From Christensenella sp. UBA3700 (GTDB taxonomy: Bacteria > Bacillota > Clostridia > Christensenellales > UBA3700): 64,000 nt of DNA. This document shows, one piece after another, positions 24,863 to 33,060 of this stretch (position 1 is the stretch's first letter; each line of letters begins with the position of its first letter). Where the stretch lies: NCBI GenBank assembly GCA_002372775.1, contig DFIJ01000078.1, positions 6,961 through 70,960 of the forward strand, written 5' to 3'. A program made the position numbers and the translations under genes. The notes under the pieces are model-generated. The model made no database searches and had not been told where the DNA came from. It saw only the letters and a program-made list of their open reading frames with translations.

Positions 24863-26695
24863 ATGGCTATTACTGAAAATAAGGCTATTACAACAAACAA
24901 GAAGGTTCTAGAATTCGTTGAAAAGCAAATCGAATTATTAAAACCATCTAAGGTTCTTTGGATCGATGGATCAGAAGAAATCTACACACAACTAACAAAT
25001 GAAGCCGTAGCTAAAGGCGACATGATTAGATTAAATGAAAAGACATACCCAGGCTGCTTACTACATAGAACAAAGCCAAATGACGTTGCTCGTGTTGAAG
25101 CAAGAACATTTATTTGCTCAAAGAAGGAAGAAGATGCAGGTCGTATGTACAACTGGTGTGATCCTCAAGAAATGTATGCTAAGTTAAACAACATTATGGC
25201 AGGTTCATTCGCTGGTGAAACAATGTACATCATCCCATATTCAATGGGTCCTGTTGGTGGTCCTATCTCTAAGATCGGTATCGAAATTACAAGCTCTATC
25301 TACGTAGTTCTAAACATGAGAATTATGGCTAGAGTTGGTAAGAACGTTCTAGATGCTCTTGGCGATTCTAACGATTTCGTTAGAGGAACACATGCTAAGT
25401 GCTCAGTAAACCCAGATGACAGATATATTTGCCAATTCCCAGAAGATAATACAATCATCTCAGTTAACTCTAACTATGGTGGTAACGTATTACAAGGTAA
25501 GAAGTGCTTCGCATTAAGAATTGCTTCATACCAAGGTAAGAACGAAGGATGGATGGCTGAACACATGTTAATTCTTGGTATCAAGAGACCAAATAAAGAA
25601 ACAGTTTATATGTGTGCTGCATTCCCATCAGCTTGTGGTAAGACAAACTTAGCTATGTTAATTCCACCTAAGTCATTCCAAGATAAGGGATACGAAGTAT
25701 TCACAGTTGGTGATGATATTTCATGGATTAAGCCAGGTCCAGATGGTAGATTATATGCTATCAACCCAGAAAATGGTTTCTTCGGTGTTGCTCCTGGAAC
25801 AAACAAGAAGTCAAACTACAATGCTTTAATGTCAACAAAGAAGAATGCTATCTTCACAAACGTTGCTATTAACCCAGATACAATGGAACCATGGTGGGAA
25901 GCTATGGAGAAAGACGCTCCAGATAAGAAGAAGCCAGACTTCCTAGTAGATTGGACAGGTAAGCAATGGTGGCCAGGTATGGTTGATGCTGACGGTAAGG
26001 AAATTAAGGCAGCTCATCCAAACTCAAGATTCACAGCTCCAGCTGAAAACTGCCCATGTATCTCTCCAGTATTTAAGGATGGTACTCCAGTACCTATTAG
26101 CGCTTTCATCTTCGGTGGAAGACGTCCAACAACTGTACCACTTGTATATCAAGCTAAGTCTTGGAACGATGGTGTATTCATTGGTTCTATCATGGGTTCT
26201 GAAACAACAGCTGCTGCTACAGGTGCTGTAGGTGTAGTAAGAAGAGACCCAATGGCTATGAGACCATTCTTCGGATATCACGTAGCTGATTACTTCCAAC
26301 ACTGGATCGAAATGGGAGAAAAGACTCCTGTTGATAAGCAACCAAAGATCTTCAACGTTAACTGGTTTAGAACAGACAAAGATGGTAACTTCATTTGGCC
26401 AGGTTTCGGCGACAACATGAGAGTTCTTGATTGGATGTTAAAGAGAATCGATGGTGAAGTTGATGCTCAAGATACAGCAATCGGTTATGTTCCATACTCT
26501 AAGGATATCGACTTAACAGGTTTAGATAACTTCTCAGAAGAAACATTAAAGGAAATCTTAGTAGTAGATAACGATGCTTGGAAGAAGGAAGCTGAAGGCG
26601 TTAAGGAATTCTATGCAACTCTAAACGTTGGTGGAAAGATGCCTAAGATCTTATTAGATAAGGCTGATGCTTTACTAGAAAAGGTTTCTAAATAA
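24863..26695 (+). CDS. pckG: Phosphoenolpyruvate carboxykinase, GTP-dependent
   Basis: 610 residues. It interconverts oxaloacetate and PEP with GTP/GDP. In gut fermenters it often runs toward oxaloacetate with CO2 uptake. The GTP-class motifs are YPGCLLHRTKPNDVARVE, the active-site FPSACGKTNLAM near 254-265 (reactive Cys), GDDISWI, NPENGFFGVAPGTN and FIFGGRRPTTVPL. The codon choice is strongly biased (frequent aac, ttc, aag, atc), as expected for a highly expressed gene. It is monocistronic with its own promoter and a long terminator. Confidence 0.96.
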   Translation: MAITENKAITTNKKVLEFVEKQIELLKPSKVLWIDGSEEIYTQLTNEAVAKGDMIRLNEKTYPGCLLHRTKPNDVARVEARTFICSKKEEDAGRMYNWCDPQEMYAKLNNIMAGSFAGETMYIIPYSMGPVGGPISKIGIEITSSIYVVLNMRIMARVGKNVLDALGDSNDFVRGTHAKCSVNPDDRYICQFPEDNTIISVNSNYGGNVLQGKKCFALRIASYQGKNEGWMAEHMLILGIKRPNKETVYMCAAFPSACGKTNLAMLIPPKSFQDKGYEVFTVGDDISWIKPGPDGRLYAINPENGFFGVAPGTNKKSNYNALMSTKKNAIFTNVAINPDTMEPWWEAMEKDAPDKKKPDFLVDWTGKQWWPGMVDADGKEIKAAHPNSRFTAPAENCPCISPVFKDGTPVPISAFIFGGRRPTTVPLVYQAKSWNDGVFIGSIMGSETTAAATGAVGVVRRDPMAMRPFFGYHVADYFQHWIEMGEKTPVDKQPKIFNVNWFRTDKDGNFIWPGFGDNMRVLDWMLKRIDGEVDAQDTAIGYVPYSKDIDLTGLDNFSEETLKEILVVDNDAWKKEAEGVKEFYATLNVGGKMPKILLDKADALLEKVSK

Positions 26696-26718
26696 TTAGA
26701 AATTTAATCTAAAAATAT

Positions 26719-26753
26719 ATGGCTCTAGAATGAAAATTCTAGGGCCATTTTTT
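26719..26753 (+). terminator. Terminator after pckG
   Basis: A 12-bp stem (ATGGCTCTAGAA / TTCTAGGGCCAT with one G-T pair) with a 6-base loop and six Ts. Confidence 0.92.
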
Positions 26754-26764
26754 CGTATTATGGG

Positions 26765-26793
26765 TTTAAAAATAAAAATAAATATAATATAAT
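26765..26793 (+). promoter_or_regulatory. Promoter of the MMPL gene, possibly leaderless
   Basis: TTTAAA (26765-26770), a 17-bp spacer and TATAAT (26788-26793), with other overlapping AT-rich -10 candidates. The ATG at 26803 is 9 bases beyond the -10, so the transcript would begin 0-4 bases before the start codon. There is no Shine-Dalgarno. Confidence 0.5.
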
Positions 26794-26802
26794 ATTATAG
26801 AT

Positions 26803-29235
26803 ATGAAAAAATTAGCGGATTTTCTAGTAGATAAAAAATATGTTATCTTTGCAGTGTTTATAGCACTGTTAGTTTTGTCTGTAGTTGCAGTATTTTTCGT
26901 TAACGTAAATTCAGATATTATGTCATATCTTCCTGAAGGACTAGAGATGTCAGATGGCATCACATTTATGCAAAAGAATTTCAATATGCAAAGTGAAGTT
27001 ATTGTCGGCGTAGATGATGTTACCTATGATGAAATGTCTCAAATTATGGAAAAGATTTCTGGAATGAAAGGACTTAAAGACGGTGGTGCAGTTTGGATTG
27101 GTACAATCGAAGCTATGACTAGTGCTGATGCGATGAGTTCTTTTGATTTAAGTAGTCTTGATTCTAATCAAGCTAGTACTTTAGTTGATGCAATAAGATC
27201 AATAGATGGAGTTAAGAGTTTTAACATATTTAATATGACTATCACTATGGATAATGGTGATGTGTTAAATTTAATGGATATGGCTCCAGAACTTGCTTAT
27301 GAAATGCTAGAAAACCAATCTTTGTTAAGTATTTTCTATCCAAATTATACTGTTGATGAACAAGGTAATGAGACAATTGTTTTCGACAAAACAGTAAAAG
27401 CAAAATATTTATGTATGTTAATGCTAGATGTTCCATCATCATCAGATGAGGCTTTAAGTTTATTAAGAACTGTAGATGGAGATATTTTAGCAGAATATGA
27501 TCACGCTATCGGCGGCGATGCAGAAATCGTTAGACAAATTTTTGATTCAACAATTAATGAAATGTACAAGTATATCCTAGTTGCTGTACTTGTTATGTTT
27601 ATTATTTTGATTTTAACAACAACATCATTTATGGAACCAATTGTATTTATGTTAACTATTGGTATTTCTATCATTATTAACATGGGTACAAATATTGTAT
27701 TTGGCAGCGTGTCAATCGTTACATTCGCATGTTCTGCCGTATTACAACTAGGTCTATCTATGGATTATTCTATTTTCTTAATGCATGCATTTGCAGAAGA
27801 AAAGCAAAAGACATTAGATGAGAACCTAGCAATGAAGAGAGCAATTCCAAGAACATTCTCAACAGTTACAGCTTCTGCTTTAACTACGGTTGGTGGTTTC
27901 TTAGCACTATTTGCTATGAGATTTGGTATTGGTGCTGACCTTGGTAAAGTTCTTGCTAAAGGTGTATTCTTAAGCTTACTTACTGTTGTTATGTTACAAC
28001 CATGTTTGATGCTTATGACTTCAAAATGGTCTAACAAGATGGCTCATAAGATATATTTACCAAAGTTTAAGGGCGTTGGTAAATTCTCAATTTCTAACAG
28101 AAAGATCCTTGTTATTATTGCTATTGTATTGTTAATTCCATCTGCGGTATTACAAACATTACAAGGCAATAATTTATCATACATAAAATTCGTTGATACT
28201 CCAGAATATAGTGAAGGTTCTATTCAAGAAACAGTTAGCTTATTATCTAACTCTATTATCACTATGGTACCAACTGATTCAGAAGAAGCAAATGAACAAT
28301 TCTTAGAAGATTTATCTGAGATTGATGGTGTTTCAAATTACTTAAATATCTATACAATGATTCCAGATGAATATAAGCCTTTATTATTTGGCTTATTAAA
28401 TAATAAAGATGTTATGGGTATAATGTCATCTATGCCAGGAATGTCCATGATGACGGGATTCGTTAATAACGGATATACTTTAACTGAAGTTATGATTAAT
28501 GCTGAGTCAGAAACAGAAAGAGAAGAGATTATTCTTGGAAAAGTTAAAGCATCATTAGATAAGAACTTTGGTGAAAATACAGACGATAAGAGAAGTTACT
28601 ATATAACAGGTATGTCACAAGGTGTACAAGATTTAAGATCTATAACTCCAAAGGACAACCTAATGGTATCTGGTATCTCTATTTTGATTATCTTAATCAT
28701 ATTAGTTATTACTCAAAAATCTATTAAGATGCCAATTATCTTAATCGGATTAATTGAATTTGGTATTTTTATCAACTTATCTTTATGCTACATAATGGGC
28801 GAAGATATCAACTTTATGTGTTACATAATTCTAAGTTCAATTCAATTAGGTTCAACTGTTGACTATGCTATTTTGTACACAGACAAGTACCAGAGCAATT
28901 TGCAATTTATGCCTGCTAACGAGGCTGCATATAAGGCATTAAGAGATAGTGCTGTATCAATTATTACATCAGTTGCTATTATGGCTGGATGCTGCTTATC
29001 TGTAACAACAGTAGCAACAAATACAATTGTTAAACAAATCACATGGTTAATTGCTCGTGGTTCTATGATTTCTGGTGTATTAACAATAGTTGTATTACCA
29101 GCTCTATTAGTAGTATTCACAGGTAATAAGAAGTTAAAGAAGAGTGGTAGACATGCAGCAAGAATTCTTTCAATAAAAGAAAAAGAAGATGAATCTTCTA
29201 CTCATTCTGAGGCTCCAGTTCAAACAGAACAATAA
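26803..29235 (+). CDS. MMPL/RND-superfamily transporter
   Basis: 810 residues with two homologous halves, each a membrane helix, an extracellular loop domain and a five-helix bundle (about 12 helices in total). The half-repeat signatures are QLGLSMDYSIFLMHAF near 310 and QLGSTVDYAILYTDKY near 680, the charged DY pair of the MMPL family. Such proteins export lipids or other hydrophobic compounds using proton motive force. No regulator or partner is adjacent. The start has no ribosome site and may be leaderless. The tail is acidic and Ser/Glu-rich. Confidence 0.88.
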   Translation: MKKLADFLVDKKYVIFAVFIALLVLSVVAVFFVNVNSDIMSYLPEGLEMSDGITFMQKNFNMQSEVIVGVDDVTYDEMSQIMEKISGMKGLKDGGAVWIGTIEAMTSADAMSSFDLSSLDSNQASTLVDAIRSIDGVKSFNIFNMTITMDNGDVLNLMDMAPELAYEMLENQSLLSIFYPNYTVDEQGNETIVFDKTVKAKYLCMLMLDVPSSSDEALSLLRTVDGDILAEYDHAIGGDAEIVRQIFDSTINEMYKYILVAVLVMFIILILTTTSFMEPIVFMLTIGISIIINMGTNIVFGSVSIVTFACSAVLQLGLSMDYSIFLMHAFAEEKQKTLDENLAMKRAIPRTFSTVTASALTTVGGFLALFAMRFGIGADLGKVLAKGVFLSLLTVVMLQPCLMLMTSKWSNKMAHKIYLPKFKGVGKFSISNRKILVIIAIVLLIPSAVLQTLQGNNLSYIKFVDTPEYSEGSIQETVSLLSNSIITMVPTDSEEANEQFLEDLSEIDGVSNYLNIYTMIPDEYKPLLFGLLNNKDVMGIMSSMPGMSMMTGFVNNGYTLTEVMINAESETEREEIILGKVKASLDKNFGENTDDKRSYYITGMSQGVQDLRSITPKDNLMVSGISILIILIILVITQKSIKMPIILIGLIEFGIFINLSLCYIMGEDINFMCYIILSSIQLGSTVDYAILYTDKYQSNLQFMPANEAAYKALRDSAVSIITSVAIMAGCCLSVTTVATNTIVKQITWLIARGSMISGVLTIVVLPALLVVFTGNKKLKKSGRHAARILSIKEKEDESSTHSEAPVQTEQ

Positions 29236-29256
29236 TATGGTATAAGTTTATATATA

Positions 29257-29296
29257 TTTGGCAAAACTGCACATTGTGAGGGAGGCCAAATTTTTT
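29257..29296 (+). terminator. Probable terminator after the MMPL gene
   Basis: A 6-bp stem (TTTGGC / GCCAAA) with a 22-base loop, followed by six Ts. The stem is short and the loop long, so it is moderate at best. Confidence 0.5.
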
Positions 29297-29327
29297 ATTG
29301 AGTTTTTATTATTAGGAAGTATAGATA

Positions 29328-30308
29328 ATGTTTAGCGGAGAGTTTTTAGTACCAAGTTATTATAAAGATTTTAAATGCAAAGGAAATGATTGCAGAAAGT
29401 GTTGCTGTGGCGGCTGGGCTGTAACTATTTCTATGAAAGAATATTTTAAAATGCTATCTTTGGATTGTTCTAAAGAATTAAAAGATAAGATAGATATATC
29501 ATTGCATGTTTTAAAAGATGCAGATGAGGATAGATATGCACAACTTCTTCCAAACTTTAGAGGAGAATGTCCTCTAAGACTTGATAATGGCTATTGTGGG
29601 CTTCAATGCGAATGCGGCGAGGAACAAATACCTGCTGTTTGTAGATATTATCCTAGAGAGCCTAGATTGTATCCTCAAAAAGAGTGCTGTATTTCAGATA
29701 GTTGTGAATGGGTTATAGAAGAACTAATAAAAGATAATAAAGATATATCTTTTGAAAAGATGAATCTTCAATTTTTCTTTGACGATGATGAACAAAATAA
29801 AACTATAGTAGATGAATTTAATCTTAGAAAGAAGTGTTTAGATATAGTTTCTGATCAATCTAAAACTGTTATGGATAGAATAAAATTAATATTTGACGTA
29901 TTTGGAGGTGAGATTCCAGATGATGACTTTATTATAAAGTATTCTAGACGTCTTAAAGAGGAATTCGAGGATTATTCAAGTATTAGAGAATACTGCGCTC
30001 AAATAAGCGAATATGACTTTAAAAAGAATTTAGAGAATGTATATAAGATTTATCCTAAGTTTGATAAATGGACAGCTAACATTTTAGTTAATCATTTATA
30101 TTATATGAAGTATCCATATATAGAAGATAAAGCAACACTAAAAGAAGAAGGAATGGCTCTTCTTGGTGTAATGTGTTTATGGGTTACGCTTCTTTCTAAT
30201 GCTGGTAAAACTATAAATGATTTTTCAGATATAACGAGTGAAATGTTTAGGGTAGTAGAGCATGCAAGGTTCTATAAAAACGCAATGATTATAGCAGATA
30301 ATATTTAA
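29328..30308 (+). CDS. FliB-like (flagellin lysine N-methylase-family) cysteine-rich protein
   Basis: 326 residues. The N-terminal half shows the FliB/YkgJ-type cysteine pattern: FKCKGNDCRKCCCGGW (Cys17, 22, 25-27), then CPLRLDNGYCGLQCECGEEQIPAVCRYYPREPR and CCISDSC. These usually bind a metal cluster. The second half is helical. The Salmonella family member methylates flagellin lysines, but no flagellar gene is present here, so the substrate is unknown and the name may mislead. It stands alone, with AGGAAG upstream. Confidence 0.75.
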   Translation: MFSGEFLVPSYYKDFKCKGNDCRKCCCGGWAVTISMKEYFKMLSLDCSKELKDKIDISLHVLKDADEDRYAQLLPNFRGECPLRLDNGYCGLQCECGEEQIPAVCRYYPREPRLYPQKECCISDSCEWVIEELIKDNKDISFEKMNLQFFFDDDEQNKTIVDEFNLRKKCLDIVSDQSKTVMDRIKLIFDVFGGEIPDDDFIIKYSRRLKEEFEDYSSIREYCAQISEYDFKKNLENVYKIYPKFDKWTANILVNHLYYMKYPYIEDKATLKEEGMALLGVMCLWVTLLSNAGKTINDFSDITSEMFRVVEHARFYKNAMIIADNI

Positions 30309-30345
30309 AAAAATATGGCTACCAGGTTTTTCCTAGTAGCCATAA
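30307..30345 (-). terminator. Terminator after serA, between convergent genes
   Basis: An outer 8-bp stem (ATGGCTAC / GTAGCCAT) is extended by an inner AGG/CCT pair. Read on the minus strand it is followed by a run of seven Ts. On the plus strand it has no T-tract. Confidence 0.8.
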
Positions 30346-30364
30346 TTGATTACGCTTATTTAAA

Positions 30365-31513
30365 TTAGATAACTCTAACTTTTACAAACTTTTCTGCAAG
30401 AGCAGCGTATGTGTTATCATCGATCTTCTTATCTAAGTCAAAGATGATATATGTTAATTCGCCTCTTGTTCCTGAAGCTGTAGCCTTAATGTTTGCTGCT
30501 TTAGAAACGATATCTGTAGCAACTTTAACAGCATCTTCAGAATTAGCAAGAACAGTAACTCTTTCGCCAACCTTATCTGCCTTAACGCAAGGGAAGTTTA
30601 CTGAGTTTACAACGTTACCGTTTTCAATAAAGTCCTTAAGTTCCTTAGCAGCCATAGCAGCACAGTTATCTTCAGCTTCTGGAGTAGATGCACCAAGGTG
30701 AGGGAATGTTACGATGTTTTCAACACGAACCATATCCTTGTTTGGTAAGTCTGTGATTACTCTTGAAACCTTACCGCTCTTAACTGCTTCTACAACATCA
30801 GCGTTGTTGAATAATTCACCACGTGCGCAGTTAACAATAACAACACCATCTTTCATCTTAGCGATAGACTCTTTATTAATGCATCCCTTTGTTGAATCTG
30901 TTGCAGGAACGTGTAAAGTAATAAAGTCTGAAGCAGCATAGATTTCATTAACGTCTGTAACAACTTTAACGGCTGGATTTAAAGCCTTTCTAGCATTATC
31001 AGATAAGAATGGGTCGTAACCAATAACTTTCATTCCTAGGGCTATAACAGCGTCAGCAACTAATCTACCGATAGCACCAAGACCAATGATACCTAATGTT
31101 TTACCGAAGATTTCTTGTCCGATGAAAGCTTTCTTTCCTTTTTCAACTTGCTTTTCAATTTTTAATTCTCCATCTTCAAGACCTTGAGCCCATGTAATAG
31201 CAGGGTAGATCTTTCTTCCGCCAAGAAGTAAAGCGCAGATAACTAATTCCTTAACAGCATTAGCATTAGCACCTGGAGTATTGAATACGCAAACACCCTT
31301 AGCTGTCATTTCTGGTAGTGGGATGTTATTAACACCAGCACCAGCTCTTGCGATTGCAACAGCTGAATCTGCTACGTTGTAATCATGCATATCAAAGCTT
31401 CTTACAAGGTAAGCAACTGGATTATCTGAATTATCACAAATATTGTATGTATCGCTTGTTAATGTATCATTTACAAGTGAACTAATTGGATTAAGTCTTA
31501 CGATATCTTTCAT
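30365..31513 (-). CDS. serA: D-3-phosphoglycerate dehydrogenase
   Basis: 382 residues. It oxidises 3-phosphoglycerate to 3-phosphohydroxypyruvate, the first step of serine synthesis. The NAD-binding loop is GLGAIGRLVADAVIALG near 141, with catalytic-region motifs HVPATDSTKG, NCARGELFN and HLGASTPEAEDN. A short C-terminal ACT-like region begins near residue 315. It lies 15 bases downstream of serC with an AAGAGGAAG site, so the two enzymes are made together, the usual serC-serA operon. Confidence 0.95.
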   Translation of the reverse strand: MKDIVRLNPISSLVNDTLTSDTYNICDNSDNPVAYLVRSFDMHDYNVADSAVAIARAGAGVNNIPLPEMTAKGVCVFNTPGANANAVKELVICALLLGGRKIYPAITWAQGLEDGELKIEKQVEKGKKAFIGQEIFGKTLGIIGLGAIGRLVADAVIALGMKVIGYDPFLSDNARKALNPAVKVVTDVNEIYAASDFITLHVPATDSTKGCINKESIAKMKDGVVIVNCARGELFNNADVVEAVKSGKVSRVITDLPNKDMVRVENIVTFPHLGASTPEAEDNCAAMAAKELKDFIENGNVVNSVNFPCVKADKVGERVTVLANSEDAVKVATDIVSKAANIKATASGTRGELTYIIFDLDKKIDDNTYAALAEKFVKVRVI

Positions 31514-31528
31514 TTTCTCTTCCTCTTA

Positions 31529-32599
31529 TTATTTATGAGCTAGTTCGAACTTCTTCATGAATTCGATTAAATCTGTAATACCAGAAACTGGCATAGCATT
31601 GTAGATAGATGCTCTCATACCACCAACAAGTCTATGACCCTTGATAGATAAGAAACCATTCTTAGAAGCTTGTGCGATGAATTCAGCATCAAGTTCTGGT
31701 GTAGGTGAAACGAATGGAACGTTCATTAATGATCTATCTTCTTTATTAACCTTATTTGTATAGAAGTCTGAGTTATCAATGAAGTCATATAATAAACCAG
31801 CTTTATATTCATTAATCTTTTGTTGTTCTTCAACACCACCATGAGCCTTTAGGTATCTCATATTTAACATTGTCATATAAATAGAGAAGCAAGGTGGAGT
31901 ATTGTATAGAGAATTGTTATCTACTTGTGTCTTCCACTTTAACATTGTAGGGCAGATAGGCATACCATCTGTGATTAAATCATTTCTAACGATAACTACA
32001 GTAACACCAGCAGGTCCGATGTTCTTTTGTGCACCAGCGAATAGTACACCATACTTAGAAACGTCCATCTTTTCAGATAAGATGTTAGAAGAAATATCTG
32101 CAACTAGTGGATTCTTTGTTTCTGGAAGCTTTGTGAATCTTGTTCCAAAAATTGTATTGTTTTGGCAGATATATGTATAATCTGCATCATCTCTTAAATC
32201 AAATGTTTTTGGGATGTATGTAAATGTCTTGTCTTCTGATGAAGCAGCAACATGTATATCACCATATTTAATAGCTTCTTTATAAGCTTTCTTTGCGAAG
32301 TTACCAGTAACAATGTAGTCTGCTTTTCCAGTCTTTAATAAGTTTAGAGGTACAGCTTCGAATTGAGTTGATCCGCCACCTTGAACTAGGATAATAGAGT
32401 AGTTATCTGGAACATTCATAAGTTCTCTAATTAAAGATAAACACTCATTATTGATTGCATCGTATTGTTTGCTTCTGTGAGACATTTCACAAACGCTCAT
32501 TCCACAACCTTGGTAATCAACAAAATCTCTTTGAGCCTCTTCAAGTACCTCTAATGGTAGCATTGATGGGCCAGCTGAATAATTGTAAACTCTGCTCAT
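31529..32599 (-). CDS. serC: Phosphoserine aminotransferase
   Basis: A 356-residue class V PLP aminotransferase forming phosphoserine from phosphohydroxypyruvate and glutamate. The N-terminus YNYSAGPSMLPLEVLEEAQ is diagnostic, LVQGGGSTQFEAVPLNL binds phosphate, and the PLP lysine is in FAGAQKNIGPAGV. It is first in the serC-serA operon and has an AGGAGAG site and a promoter at 32642-32670. A serB-type phosphatase is not in the window. Confidence 0.96.
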   Translation of the reverse strand: MSRVYNYSAGPSMLPLEVLEEAQRDFVDYQGCGMSVCEMSHRSKQYDAINNECLSLIRELMNVPDNYSIILVQGGGSTQFEAVPLNLLKTGKADYIVTGNFAKKAYKEAIKYGDIHVAASSEDKTFTYIPKTFDLRDDADYTYICQNNTIFGTRFTKLPETKNPLVADISSNILSEKMDVSKYGVLFAGAQKNIGPAGVTVVIVRNDLITDGMPICPTMLKWKTQVDNNSLYNTPPCFSIYMTMLNMRYLKAHGGVEEQQKINEYKAGLLYDFIDNSDFYTNKVNKEDRSLMNVPFVSPTPELDAEFIAQASKNGFLSIKGHRLVGGMRASIYNAMPVSGITDLIEFMKKFELAHK

Positions 32600-32641
32600 T
32601 TTTTATACTCTCCTAATAGTAAATTTTAGTTATCAAAACCC

Positions 32642-32670
32642 ATTATAGTCTCGCGCGTGTATAAAAGCAA
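32642..32670 (-). promoter_or_regulatory. Promoter of serC-serA
   Basis: On the minus strand: TTGCTT (32670-32665), a 17-bp spacer and TATAAT (32647-32642). The spacer holds CACGCGCGAG, the exact reverse complement of CTCGCGCGTG in the tyrS promoter. Confidence 0.7.
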
Positions 32671-33002
32671 GAACAAAATTGATTTTCGGCTTATTTTTAA
32701 AATTTCAAATGGTAAAAACATGTCTAAAATTAGGTAACTTTAAGATTGGCGTTTTGTCAAAAAATTGCTAAATTATATAGACAAAATATGTTAATAATAA
32801 TTTTTGATTTTAAGATAAAATAACTTATGTTATTTTTTACTCGGGAATTTATGTATGGAAATATAAATAAAACGGTTTCGAAAAATGGCCAATTTTGCGT
32901 CATAAAATTTCTAAAAGACGCGTTTTGTCTATTGAAAAAATATTTTCATTTTGATTTATGGATAAATGGCATAAAAATGGACAATCTAGTGGTCTATATT
33001 TA
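32671..33002. other. Long AT-rich intergenic region between serC and rnj, with a 10-bp direct repeat
   Basis: About 330 bases without a credible gene. GCGTTTTGTC occurs twice (32749-32758 and 32920-32929, 171 bases apart). The first copy forms an inverted pair with GACAAAAT near 32780. A 62-codon frame at 32827-33015 lacks a ribosome site and runs into the rnj promoter, so I do not call it. The region could hold regulatory sites for either neighbour. Confidence 0.3.
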
Positions 33003-33031
33003 TTGCGCGATTTGATTAATTAATATATAAT
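33003..33031 (+). promoter_or_regulatory. Promoter of rnj
   Basis: TTGCGC (33003-33008), a 17-bp spacer and TATAAT (33026-33031). A leader of about 23 bases with AAGGAGA follows. Confidence 0.65.
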
Positions 33032-33060
33032 ATAAAAGATTTTTATAAAGGAGACGTTAA

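Noticed and set aside
27245-28037. Minus-strand ORFs under the MMPL gene
   Set aside because: Shadow frames of a well supported coding gene.
32827-33015. 62-codon ORF upstream of rnj
   Set aside because: No ribosome site, AT-driven composition, and it runs through the rnj promoter.
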